Positions 45,101 through 56,160 of a stretch of DNA of 64,000 bases are shown piece after piece (the stretch's first letter is position 1; every line of letters begins with the position of its first letter). The position numbers were made by a program, and so were the translations under genes. The stretch covers positions 88,380,284-88,444,283 of the forward strand of contig JBCFYV010000012.1 in assembly GCA_039000515.1 (NCBI GenBank), given 5' to 3'. The notes under the pieces were generated by a model. That model had not been told where the DNA came from, made no database searches, and saw only the letters and a program-made list of their open reading frames with translations. This stretch comes from Timema cristinae. Lineage: Eukaryota > Arthropoda > Insecta > Phasmatodea > Timematidae.

Positions 45101-48100
45101 AGCAGTATGCAAGGATAAAAATGTGTTCATAAAAACTTAATAGTTATAATAATTAGAATTATGACCATTTTTATGAATTTTAAATTATTTTGGATATTAT
45201 TGTATTTCATTTGATGCATTTGCATTTTGCATTACTTAAATGTTCTACAACCTGGAAAACCCAGAAAAAAAACTTGAATTTGAAAAGGCCAGATCACTGG
45301 CCACCCTGTCTAATGCCGGGATAACGATCAACTTAACGTTAACTTAACGCAACTTAATGTAACGTTCACTTAAAGTTAACTTAACTTATGTGTGATCATG
45401 ATTAACCTAACTTAACATAACAATTCGAGCCAAACATATGCATTCTCGAGTATGATCTGTGGTTTTGTACTATTTGTAAAGTGAATATCTGGGAATGTTT
45501 ACAGTTTTCTATCGCTATAATAAATATCTATTACTAAACTTTTTTGATAAATTTATTTTAGTTAAATTATTTTGTTTCAATGTCCGATCACTAGAACTTA
45601 CGCTAAAGAGTAAACATTGGTCATAATACCAACAAATGAATTACTAAATAGCCCTGTTGACGTCACTCACATAGTAGTGGCTGGCTAGATCACGTGATAC
45701 CATCTAAGTAACGTAAAGTAAATTAAAAGACCTCCCAAGACATCTCTTACGTTAAGTTAATTGCAAGTCAACGTTAAGTTAAGTGCATCGTGATCGCTTC
45801 CATTTAAACACACAAAGAGGTCCTTTAGTTAAGTTATGTTAAGTTGATTGTGATCCTGGCATAAGGCCCTCATTCTTGTGTTAGACTGACTCACTGAGAG
45901 ATCGAGGTTTGAATCCCCGTCGGGTCTAATGAGGATTTTTCCCAATTCCTTCCACACAAATGTGGGTAGATTACTTCTAAAATGCGTCTGTCCTCATCCT
46001 TACCTCATTAGAGTAGTTATAATTATAGTGGACCCCGAACAGGTTGTAAGATACACTGTTTAAAAAAACACCAAATATTTGATTAAAGCTAGATTGATGT
46101 TACTTTGATCTCAGAAGTCAGAATTGCAACATTTCACAGAAAAGTTTGTTGAAAATGGTCTAATTTAACCTTTTCATTATTTAAAAAAAACACTTAAATA
46201 TAAGGGTTTTAATTTTGTAACCTTCATTTTGTTACTGAACAAACCACTTAAATATAATGCTGAACCCACTTCAGTGGCCGCATGGTCTAAGGCAACACGC
46301 TTGCAATATTGCAATAGACAAGACTGCCAATGAGATCATGTTTTGATCCCGGTCTAGTTAACTGAGGTTTTTCCTCTAAATGGTTTTCCATGCTCTTGCT
46401 CTGTGCAAATGTGAGTACACTTTTTCTAAAGTCAACCTTTCTGATCCCGAATCTGTTAGCATAATTAATATATAGGCATATAATCTGAATAGGTAGTAAG
46501 AAATGGTGCTAAAAACTGTATTTCCTGACGTCTGCAATGCATTTCAGAGCTCAGGTGTACACACTCCTTAAGAGTGCCAAAGAGTTATTATTTGGGGCTT
46601 ATAAGATAGGCCTAATGTTTTATTTTAATCATTCAAGGTAAGTCTCCTTTACCGTTCCAATTGAATAAGTGTAGATACCTGTCATTGCTAGCTCACATGA
46701 ATTGTCTCTCTTTCACTAATAACAATTTACTGGAATAGGGTTTGGTTGTTGTGTTTATCCTAGAACCAGGTTGAACCTCATGTAGCAAGACAATATAACA
46801 AAAGATTATGTAAAAAAGTTGGGAAATCACATAAAAAAGATTAATTTCCAGTTTAGGTGGTACAATAGCAAGAGTAAGATAAAAATGGAACACCGGTCTT
46901 TAGTGATGGTCATATTTTAGGGAATTAGTCTCATTAGGATAACCTGCATACATGTCTTGTTTCTATTCAGTGTGGATTGGCATTACCACCTGAAGATCAC
47001 ATTCAAAGTAAAAGTAGAATAATAAACACAGTAAACCCTGACTACTGTAATTTAGACCTTGTTAATTGGATTTGTGCTAAATGCAAATTGGATTTAATTT
47101 AGAGGTAGCCTACTCTTTGGTTAAAAGATCTTGTGCACAGTCCTTTAAAAGTAGTAACAGACTTGTGTAATTGAGTAAACTCCAGATTGAATGTCGACAC
47201 ACTTTTTTTTATTAAACATCGATAAGAATTTATTAAGCTATGGTATATTATTATTCTTGATGGCCACAGACAGGGAAAACCTGGAAATGTCAGGAATTTA
47301 ATCAAAAATAAGGAAGAATCACACATTTTATACTAGACTAATTTGGCACCTAAACATTTGAACAAAAGTGAAAGTTTTTTCCTCGATGTTAACAAACTCC
47401 TTTGCCTAGATGTGGCAGGCAGTCTTATATGAGACAAAAACAGGTTAGTTTATAACACATTTAAACACAATACCTTAAACATTAAAACTGTTTAGTAGCC
47501 TTAAGGATTGTTTTTGAAAATATATGATCAATGTAACAAACAGAAAAATTACCATTCACAAAGAAAAACTGCAAAGAGGTTGAGTCAAGATTTTTTTGAA
47601 TGTGGTTTGGAAAACCTGCAAAGGTCAGGCAATCTTATAGTTGAAGTTAAATGTAGCAACCATGTTTTATTGTTTTATAAGTATTGAACCAATCTATCAA
47701 AAACACAGCTACAAATAATTTTCAACTCTACATATAATATGAAGTAGAAACTCAGTCACATAGCCTTAGTGTTGTTTCTATTGTATTGTTAATATACTTG
47801 CCATATTCAACCACAAATCAAAATTAGTTATAAGCAGTGGTGGCTTGTAGCTAAAATTAGTGGGGGTGCTGCTCCAGAAATTTCTTAGCCTTTGTTTTAA
47901 AATTGTGTAAAAGGAAAAAAATATGTATAAAAAGAAAATTTATTCAGGAACTTGATAAAATCTTAACAAAAAAAAAACCAACATTTTTTACTTACTTTAA
48001 CTTAAATTGTTACAGTTCAAGCTTGATCTATTCATTTAAAGATGAAATCCATTCTTCTTGTTTTAATTTGCGCAAAAAGTTCATTAATTTTCTCCTTGAT

Positions 48101-51100
48101 CTTTAGCTGACAATTGAGAAAAATTTTTCTCCATTGTAAGTACTGCAAGCGCATTTAGCCTTTCTGTTAAATAAAAGAACTGAAAAAAATAAAACAAAAA
48201 AAAAAAGCTGGAAGCAGATAAATAATAATAATAATCCTACACTCATCTACACTTTTATCACATTTAAGAATATGGTACACATTTTTAAGCACAACACACG
48301 CTGAGTAAAAAAAAAACTTTCTTCCACCATCACGCCAGAGCCGGCACTGCAAGAGCAACAGTGCTCTCTCTACCTGGCAGTCCTGCCTTCCTCCCCAACC
48401 CCCTCCTATGTGTGCATGCGCTCAACAGTCAAACACCACGTGGCTGGCACTGTGTAGCACACAGTTCCATACAAAGATTTTTGTATCTTTTTCATAAACT
48501 GGGGGATGGCTACTGGAGTACTGACATTAAGCTTAAGGAATATATATTGTACGACAAAAATAAAGAAGGAATTAAAGAAAAAATGACTCATCATTATATT
48601 AATGTTATCGATAATATTAAGTAGAAATCGTGGGTGCTGCAGTTCCGCAGTGCCTATAAATGAGTCACCACTAGTTATAAGCTGCTATTATATTATTTTT
48701 TATTTTTATTTCACAAATTTGTAAATTGCCCATTCCTCCCTCAACTTTCTTATTCATAATAAATTAAATTTTACTCTATCTACACAAACTAAGGTGAATG
48801 GTGTTATCATTAGTTTTGAGCGGCTTTGTTATTTGACTACTTTTTACGGGTTGGCTATGTGGGACAGGAGAGCACAGCGGTTTAATTAATCCCATTATTT
48901 ATTTGTTTGGCTTTCAGATTACGTGTACTTTGAGCAATCTTCCACATCTCCATATCAGATAAGGAGGATAGAGGAACTCAATAAGGTAACACCTCATATT
49001 TAACTCTTGGGGAGGGGACTAAAATCACAGCTATATTGATACTTATTTTTATTTTTACATTTTAACATGAGAATTGAAGAGGATACCCTAGAGAAAATGC
49101 ACCTGCATTAATATGCTGAGAGGATAGAACATAATAGTAAAAATCACATACCATAATATGGAAATTTACCTCTGGCCCAACTAATTAAAATTATAACTAG
49201 GGTTCTGTCATTTACTAGTTTTTATGATCAGAGTTGAAGATTCGGTGGTGTTTCCCATGGCCGCAATAGTAGCTTGAGGCAGCATTTTTCAAACTTTGCT
49301 CGACGGAGCCCTTGGACATCTCTAGTTATCTCAGGTTTCGTGAGGCCATTTTATAATATTTTTATTTATTTTTCACACTATAAAATAGTATCAGTAATTA
49401 GAATTGTCAATTTCTTCAAATCTGAATAAAGGACATATTACAAAGGTGCAGCAAGAACATGCGAGTTTTTCTACTTGTAAAAGCTAACTTTCATTAGAGT
49501 TGGGTCATATCCACTATTTTACGAATCCTAATCTCGAACCCGAATCATCAATTTACCATTGAATCCATCCTGAATTTTAAACCTGAATCTAAATCTTGGG
49601 AAAAAAAAATTATGAAGAAAGAGGAAATACAAATATAATAATAAAGTAGAAAATACAAATACTAATTAAAATATGTTAGTTAACATTCTTTCTTATATTC
49701 CATTCATTATAACATTTATACGTTCATTTAAGTGTTAGGTGACCTGGCGGTCTAGGGGTAAGGTGACGGACTTCTGTGCTGGGGTCTGGGGTTCAATCCT
49801 CGGTCCCAGCACAGATTTATCTGATTACCAAACCCTTTCTTCACCTCTGACAAGACATCTTGTGAATGTGGGACATGCCAGGCCGCCACCGTGGTTCGGA
49901 TTCCACGTTAAACTGTAGGTCCTCCATTTCATCTCTCAATCACCCTACCATTACACATCAGCGTAAGTGCGTATAACCCGAACGGGTAGTAAGACACGGT
50001 GCTAATAATTAATAATAATAATAATATTAAGTGTTATTGATTTAAGGCCTGGTTGTCAAGCTCCTCTTATAATTGGTTCTGAATCATCAATAAGCATTAT
50101 TATGTATTAGAGCTCAATTTAAGAATTGAAAAAAATTTTTTTTAAGGATCTGATTCTTGATTCTAAAATTTTAAAAAATCTCAAATATTCTTAAAGATTC
50201 CAAGGATTCAATGAACCCTCCATAGTTGTTATTGAATGTTCATAATATTAATGTAAAAAATCTATGAGGGTTACACCATGTACTTTTTCAGGTTCAAAAG
50301 CTCCTTTGGTTTAACATTTTGGGAAACTCTGGCTTAGGGGTAGAAAGGAGAATATGGAGGCGAATGTACATGCATACCTTTGGCTGGTCATCGAATTTAC
50401 AACTGGTAGTCAGTGTTGCCCATACTATGAGATATAATTAACTTAATTAATGAATCAAATAGTCAAAGCTATTATTTATGCATTTTAGTGAGGATTACTC
50501 CATCTAGATATCAAATTTTGTAAATTGAAAAATGACACCTGGACACGGGAATCGAACTCGGGACCTTTGGCTTAGTACGCCAATGCTTTTACCACTGAGC
50601 TATCCAGGATTCGTCCCGTTCCCATGGTCATTCTTCATTCTTCACTCATATTTTAATGCAGAGTCTATGATGGACGTGCGGAAATAGTCGTCGGCTACAA
50701 ATGTGTGATTTATTAAGATCACGAGCTATCAGATAACGCAGCCACATTTGATCCGTAATTGGCTTATTGCAACCATTTGTACAATTATTATAACGAATCC
50801 TGGATAGCTCAGTGGTAAGAGCATTGGCGTACTAAGCTAAAGGTCCGAGTTCGATTCCCGTGTTCAGGTGTCATTTTAAATTTTCAGAATATTATATCTA
50901 GATGGAGTAATCCTCATTAAAATGCATAAATAATAGCTTTGGTTATTTGATTCATTAAGATGCAATCTCGTACAGTTATAATAATTGTCGAAGGTGGCTG
51001 CGTTATCTAATAGCTCGTGATCTTAATAAATCACACATTTGTAGCCGACGACTATTTCCGCACGTCCATCATAGACTCTGCATTAAAATATGAGTGAAGA

Positions 51101-54100
51101 ATGAAGAATGACCATGGGAACGGGACGAATCCTGGATAGCTCAGTGGTAAAAGCATTGGCGTACTAAGCCAAAGGTCCCGAGTTCGATTCCGTGTCCAGG
51201 TGTCATTTTTCAATTTTCAGAATATGTTTATCTTAATTACTTTGAAAAAGTGATTTAAATTAAAAACACCTTCCATTTTTATATGATTTTTTAACATTAT
51301 TCCCAAACTTTTCCACGCCCCCACCCCAGCCTAGAAGTGGTTCATGCCCCTCACTCCCCCATCTCTCAAGGTTGGGTAGGAACCACTGATTTAAACCAAT
51401 GGTGTGGGGATGAGAAAGGTTGAATTGAGGAAATTCATATGCATTTGCATGAAGGGGGAGTTGAAAACTTAAAATAAACTAGCTGGAATTCAAACCCCAA
51501 TCTCAGTAAACCAGACTAGAAGATTTTGACATGCTTTAAGATGGAGCTTGGAATACTTTTTATGTATATTTCTTTATCTTATTATTTATTTTAAATATAT
51601 GTTATTTTGGATGAATATTTTTGTGGGTATTTGTCTCTTAGAATATCTTCTAATCATGGAGGGACTTGGGGTGACTTGGAACGTTTAAGTTCTTCCTACT
51701 CTTACAGCATATATAATTATTCACTACTGCCCCATGCCACCCCACTATATGTATAACTTAATTTTTTACAATCATTTTAATGTAAAAATATTTTTTTAAA
51801 TCTTTTCTCCTTTTGCTTTTAGGAAAGAATATAGCAAGCAATTATTGATTTAACACAAATTAAAACGGTGACAAATTTTGGAATTATGTTTTAAAATTTG
51901 ATTAATTAGGAATATTATCTAATTTTTTCAAAAACACTTGAGTGTAAAACTTAGTTTACTTAGTATTTGTTTTTATTCATATAAAAAATAAATAAAAGAG
52001 TCAACGTGTACTGGCTATATTATGTAAAAGACATGCAAACAACATATAACTAATTCACATTATAAGAGTCAAAAGACATGGCAAATATGAGCTGCTCTTT
52101 TCTGTCTATTTGTGATTCTGGCAATTTTAGTTCTATGTCATAGTTTATTTCAGACACATCCTCATTAATTGGCTAAACAAACACATTTCCAGATTTTTTC
52201 CGTATGAATTTTCAATCACTTGACCCACAAACATTTCTTGAATTTCTTTGTCATAAATTTCACATGAACAAATAAGAGATAGTAATTTCTGACAAATCCA
52301 TTACCTCTTTATCTAATATAATATCTGATAAGATGTTATTTTCAGTGTCTGAGTTTTCATCTAATGATATGCTAAAATCAGATTATTGCTCATAAGTTGA
52401 TTGTTCTTAGAAATTTTTATTCTCATTTCTGATGTTTCTTTCTTATTCCCATCTATGCCTGCACAAATATTGGTGGACATACTAGGCTGCTCAAAGTTTT
52501 CAAGAGTCATGGGCTTTCCGGCATTAACTTTGACATGTTTTCTACACCGTTTATAAGCAAGAGGTTGCCTCATTTTTTGTAAAAATTCTATCACTGATTT
52601 ATTTAAAGCAATGGTAAAAAAACTGGAACTTCTTTTTCGGGTATCTTTCAAGAACTTCATTCCTGTTAAGTGATATTACTCCACCACTTCAAAAACCTGA
52701 TTTTAAATTTTCTTTTGAATTAGCAATACTCTGGATACCATCCCAAACCCGTTTCAGCAGAGAAGGAAATTGATTTTTTGCACCACAATTGTCTGTATTC
52801 TTTATTCTCCAGTCTTTAAACACCTTCTTCCAAACTTTCTTTTTAAAGGTTCAAAAAAAGCAATATCAAGTGGCTGGACTCTGTGTATACAATTTGGAGG
52901 CAAACATATAATTCTCACATTATTATAATTTGCTAATCTCACATCTTCATAAAAGTGTCTGGACAAATTGTCACATATAACTAGAGACGTGCAAAAGGTA
53001 AGGTTATATTTTTGGGGAAAAGTAGTGCTATTTTTCTCAAAAAGCGATCATATTACAGGCTGAAAGCGATGCTATTATTTACATAAATAGAAGTGAAATT
53101 AGTATTCATTAAAAAAAACTAGGATAAAACTGTCTACATTTTTTTGTTCATATTGTGTATTTAATTATTTATTAACATATTAGGAGAAAAATCAAATATT
53201 AATATGCACAAAACATTTCACATTTATTAATATCAAACTCAATATCATTACCTTCGAGTCTTACAAATAGCAATATCGAAATAATCGATTATCAACTTCT
53301 GCTTAGACCAAACAATAATAACACCGAAACATGTTGTCATAGAAGACTAAACTACCATAAAATAAGGAGAATGGAATAAAAACTAAGAAGATATAATTTT
53401 GCCAAACATGACTGCCTATAGCAAGGTCTATATTTATTAATGACCTTGCTTGGACCTAGCGTGGAATCTATTAAAGGCTGTAAACAAAGAATCAATCATT
53501 TAAAATTCAAGTATCATAATGTGTAAAAGTAGAAATCGTGATTTTTAATGCTTACCTCAGATAAAAAAAGCTTAAATATCCTGAAAACACTAATTTTTCG
53601 TGTGATCCATTTTTTACCCATAAAAATAAGTAAAAACAAATAATATTCTTATAAACAACGGCTCTGGTAAAGTGCTATCTCCAGTGATACAACATTGAAA
53701 ATTTTATTACATGATGTGATATTTGCCAAATTACAAAGAAAGTGTGTTTATTTAGAAAAAAAAGCTTGGACTTGTGTTATTTGTGTGAAAACAGAATTCG
53801 TGTACAAATTTGTTTTATCGCGAATGCTAATTTTGCATGTCCCTATCAATATAACTAGTTTGATTTCAAAATGTGAACTTTGGAGTATTTTCCAGGACCC
53901 AAGAATTAAAACATAAAACAAATTTTAATCCACTACACCATCACCATATCTGAATAAAATTATAAATTTTAGGATTAAAAGTCAACATGATTCATTTGAT
54001 TCTAAATAATATGTTAATCTTAAAACTGTACCAGAATTAACAAAACAGTTTTTTTTACTTTGAATTACTTCTTGAAAATTTATTCTATCAACAACTATCA

Positions 54101-56160
54101 TTTTTGATAAAATAGTTTTTCATAAGAATAATTAATAGATGTCTCTCAAAGTCTGTTACAAAATTCTTTCATTTTCTGTCAAACTATGTTTTATGGTTAA
54201 TATTTCACTTTAGAAATTTGCTTGCTGCTGGCCTCAAAAATGTTAAATTCTTAGGTTTTTATTGTATATGACTTGTGGTTTATTAATAAGTTACAATAAT
54301 TCATTTTAATCAATCCTGGTGCTTTGTTAACCATATATGGGATTTCCATCGACATATTACTATTTTAGTTTGCTTACTCTCTTTCCTATACTTCATCTTT
54401 ATTTATTTATTAGAATTAGAAAATATAAAAATAATCAGAAAATACTGAACATTACTTTTGTAGTCAAACTGACCGAACTGCTTCGATTAACAGCAAATTG
54501 TTTCTTGTTTTTTAAGACGATTGAGCCACATGTCTGCAGCATCCATTTCAACACTGTTTTGACACATATGTTTGCAGCGACATGCACTGTATATTCACAC
54601 ATTCCCACACTTTAAAAAATCCAATGGTAAAAAAGTTAAAAAGATGTGTATTTCATAAATCTATTTAATCATACAATATTGGCTGGTAAAGTTATTTTCA
54701 AAATTTTCTTTGTCTCGTTTATTTCCCCCCTTAACTTGACAGACAACAAATTCCCGAATGATAAACCCCGAACCTGACCTATTACTGTAAATGTTCTGAG
54801 ATGCAATACACACTCACAGTGATGATTGATATTGTATTTATTTTGACATTCATTGACCTTGGAATCACACACAATATTCTTATAGTGATTCATCTTCCAT
54901 TGCTGTGTATCACTTGTTTACAAGATTCTTTCACTGCCCCATGATGTCGGTGTTGGCACTTACTGTTGGTGTTTCATTACATCAAGTGCCATGAGTCCCC
55001 ACATTGGAAATGTGTATGATATGGAGGAAAATATTAAATTGTCTTTCATAATCTGACATAGATGGAAACGTGACCTTGGAATCTGAATACTAAACTAGGT
55101 GCCTGCGCTCGTTCTATTTGTGAGCATTGTCTTTCTTCTTATGGGGAAAAAAAACTCTAGACACAAGTTGAAAATATGCTAATATTTGCTGCTCTATTGG
55201 AATCAATAGCTCTGGAGAAGAAAAGCGTACTATTCACTTTGGTGGGCACACTGACTGAATGCCAAGCAAGCTGATGGTTTGCCTGTAGTAAGGTCAGGGC
55301 TCAAATCCTGGTAAGGTGTATTGAGGGTGTTTTTTTCTAAATGTTATCCCACATTCTATCCATGCAAGTGTGACTGTTTCAAATTAAAGCTAATGTTTAG
55401 TACTTGAAACCACAATTCAAAACTTAGACACATATGATCTGTAATATTTTTTTACTATCTTTTCCTCAAACGTTAGGTTAATAGTTATGGCTTTAAACCA
55501 CAACTATCAAACATTTCATATTCTAAATACAATAAAAGAGTACCATACACTTTATTTTTTGTGGTTTATGTATTAAGAAATATCTATGATACATTAACTG
55601 CTGGTGTTCCTGTGCTTAAGCCACTTGTAGCAAATTATCATGTTTGTATCCCTTATGTTGTGCACTATGAGCTTTATTTAAAAAATATAAGATGGTATTT
55701 TGATTGATAATCAGTCATTAAAAAGCTAGGGTTGGGTTGATCAGCCATTTTGACAGTCCCAATCATTTGTTGTCGATCCCTAATGTGGTAATTTTATTTT
55801 CAATTTACGAAATATATGCGATTTAAACATTAATTTTTAATTAAAAAAACATTTTTTCTCTTCGAGAACATTTTAATTTAGTCCTACAGTTATGAGGGTC
55901 CTAAAGTAATATCTTGCGGAGGTCTTTATCAATAATGTCATAAATTATTGTTTTGTTGCAGACTTGAAGCAATACTGTGAAACCAAAAGTGGTGTTTTGC
56001 TGTGAACCTTTCCCCAGTATTTGAAATACAATGTTGTGTGGGATTCAAGTTGATATTTTGTTTCAGACTCCCAATGGCAATGTGGAAGCCAAGGTGATGT
56101 GTTTCTTTAGGCGGCGAGACTTGCCCAACCCCCTCATTATGTTAGCCGACAAACACCAAA
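39155..56160 (+). CDS. MTA1-like: MTA1-like NuRD subunit gene, first three coding exons (gene continues past the window)
   Basis: Three exons join in frame: 39155-39182, 48918-48985 and 56067-56160. The 63 joined residues read [60 protein letters not shown] and KHQ. This is the start of the bromo-adjacent homology (BAH) domain of metastasis-associated proteins, which scaffold histone deacetylases in the nuclear NuRD remodelling complex. Exon 1 ends in GG-AG/GTAAG with one base of a split codon, exon 2 follows TTTCAG and ends before GTAAC, and exon 3 follows TTTCAG and ends before GTAAGT with one base left over. The rest of BAH, the ELM2, SANT and GATA-finger parts are not in the window, so intron 3 exceeds 7.8 kb. 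Introns 1 and 2 are 9,735 and 7,081 bp and full of transposons. The start is fixed by family alignment. Confidence 0.93.
39188..40651. other. Proximal intron 1, nothing recognised
   Basis: AT-rich intron sequence with no repeats that I can bound and no alternative exon with good splice sites. Confidence 0.45.
40660..41809. mobile_element. Non-autonomous hAT-like element in intron 1, 1,150 bp
   Basis: Ends CAGGGGTGTCACACAA and, read inward from the right, CAGGGGCGTTAGGGTGG. Words such as TTCCCAACT recur in opposite orientation near each end. Flanking GTTACAAA (40652-40659) and GTTTCATA (41810-41817) agree at 6 of 8. A lone hAT terminus of another type, CAGTGGTTTCCAACATTTTG, begins at 41085 without a matching partner. 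Confidence 0.6.
41993..42262 (-). other. Unexplained GC-richer open block in intron 1
   Basis: An 89-codon minus ORF (includes [19 protein letters not shown] and [13 protein letters not shown]) stands out from its AT-rich surroundings in composition. I recognise no domain, splice sites or transposon ends. It could be a transposon fragment, a nested exon or noncoding RNA. Function unknown. Confidence 0.25.
43057..43194 (-). mobile_element. SINE family A, 5'-truncated, perfect target duplication
   Basis: Minus-strand tail and body only, beginning with ATT repeats and GCACCGCGTCTTACTACCTG and ending in GGTCGAGGCCTGG. CATTTGATTTTA flanks both sides (43045-43056 and 43195-43206). The truncated copy still has its own 12-bp duplication, so it inserted already short. 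Confidence 0.85.
44734..44994 (-). mobile_element. SINE family B, full-length copy with target duplication
   Basis: Minus strand: head CACCTCGGTGGCGTAGTTGG, box B GAGGTTCGAATCTCGG, body with GTGGTTTTTCCTAAATAG, tail AACCTGAACAGGTAGTAAGA and GCGGTGCC. TGAGTTAAGA at 44724-44733 and 44995-45004 is a perfect 10-bp duplication. Confidence 0.9.
45314..45861. mobile_element. MITE with TAA duplication and TTAACGTTAACTT-rich ends, 548 bp
   Basis: Ends TGCCGGGATAACGATCAACT and, read inward from the right, TGCCAGGATCACAATCAACT. TAA occurs at both borders (45311-45313 and 45862-45864). Clusters of TTAACGTTAACTT-type words follow each end. The three-base TAA duplication points to PIF/Harbinger mobilisation. 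No ORF. Confidence 0.75.
45873..46066 (+). mobile_element. SINE family B, decayed copy
   Basis: Box B AGGTTTGAATCCCCG, body GAGGATTTTTCCCAATTCC and AAATGTGGGTAGATTACTTC, tail GACCCCGAACAGGTTGTAAG. The head may have been hit by the MITE ending at 45861. Confidence 0.7.
46264..46514 (+). mobile_element. SINE family B, full-length copy
   Basis: Head CACTTCAGTGGCCGCATGGT, box-B region TTTTGATCCCGG, body GAGGTTTTTCCTCTAAATGG, tail TATAATCTGAATAGGTAGTA and a short A run. Confidence 0.75.
46515..47826. other. Intron 1 sequence, nothing recognised
   Basis: Short spurious ORFs only; no repeat ends seen. Confidence 0.4.
47835..48673. mobile_element. Non-autonomous hAT in intron 1, perfect 8-bp duplication
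   Basis: Ends CAGTGGTGGCTTGTAGC and, read inward from the right, TAGTGGTGACTCATTTATAG. GTTATAAG flanks both sides exactly (47827-47834 and 48674-48681). The GGGGGTGCTGCTCCAG subterminal block is shared with the fragment at 18515-18701. The 839-bp interior has no transposase. It ends 244 bp before exon 2. Confidence 0.9.
48918..48985 (+). CDS. MTA1-like: MTA1-like exon 2
   Basis: Acceptor TTTCAG at 48912-48917, donor GTAACA at 48986. Codes [20 protein letters not shown] then LNK. Ends in phase 0. Confidence 0.95.
49280..50331. mobile_element. Non-autonomous hAT in intron 2, 1,052 bp including a SINE
   Basis: Ends CAGCATTTTTCAAACTTTG and, read inward from the right, CAGAGTTTCCCAAAATGTT. Flanking GCTTGAGG (49272-49279) and GCTTAGGG (50332-50339), 6 of 8 identical. 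GAATC-rich interior blocks at 49500-49600 and 50140-50210 may be a further nested element related to 31137-31863. Confidence 0.7.
49738..50026 (+). mobile_element. SINE family A, full-length, perfect target duplication
   Basis: Head GGTGACCTGGCGGTCTAGGG, box B GGTTCAATCC, tail ATAACCCGAACGGGTAGTAA, then AAT repeats. TTAAGTGTTA flanks both sides (49728-49737 and 50027-50036). Confidence 0.92.
50450..51215. mobile_element. tRNA-ended element, copy 2, in a complex inverted duplication
   Basis: The order is: P (50450-50532), reversed tRNA-like end (50533-50618), middle M (50623-50785), forward tRNA-like end (50793-50873), P inverted (50874-50960), M inverted (50966-51115), forward tRNA-like end (51119-51209). 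The tRNA-like sequence folds plausibly: a 7-bp acceptor stem CTGGATA/TGTCCAG, anticodon arm TTGGC-GTACTAA-GCCAA, and GTTCGATTC in the T loop. The short variable region does not suit a tRNA-Ser(ACT), so it is a tRNA-derived repeat, not a gene. M is shared with 32750-33140. Confidence 0.75.
51220..52360. other. Intron 2 sequence
   Basis: A heavily decayed minus-strand SINE-B-like stretch lies at about 51390-51540 (AAATTCATATGCATTTGCAT, GGAATTCAAACCCC). Otherwise nothing recognised. Confidence 0.4.
52361..52990 (-). pseudogene. Pogo/Tigger-type (DDE_1) transposase C-terminal remnant
   Basis: The minus strand reads [54 protein letters not shown], then after stops and frame changes [18 protein letters not shown] and [36 protein letters not shown]. 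These are the second and third acidic positions (CDN and QPLD) and the C-terminal tail of pogo-superfamily transposases. Several breaks and loss of the DNA-binding half make it inactive. It lies antisense in intron 2 of the MTA1-like gene. Confidence 0.8.
52991..55240. other. Intron 2 sequence, nothing recognised
   Basis: AT-rich; the 73- and 92-codon plus ORFs at 53695 and 54337 show no domain or splice support. Confidence 0.4.
55247..55395 (+). mobile_element. SINE family B-like, decayed and tail-less
   Basis: Box B GGGCTCAAATCCTGG near 55295, then TTGAGGGTGTTTTTTTCTAA and CATGCAAGTGTGACTG, matching the family-B body. The shared tail is absent. Confidence 0.5.
56067..56160 (+). CDS. MTA1-like: MTA1-like exon 3
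   Basis: Acceptor TTTCAG at 56061-56066, donor GTAAGT at 56161. Codes [31 protein letters not shown] and one further base. Confidence 0.95.

Noticed and set aside
50793..50873. Functional tRNA gene (anticodon ACT by the fold)
   Set aside because: Repeated several times with degraded stems, lacks the long variable arm of tRNA-Ser, and forms the end of a repeat.
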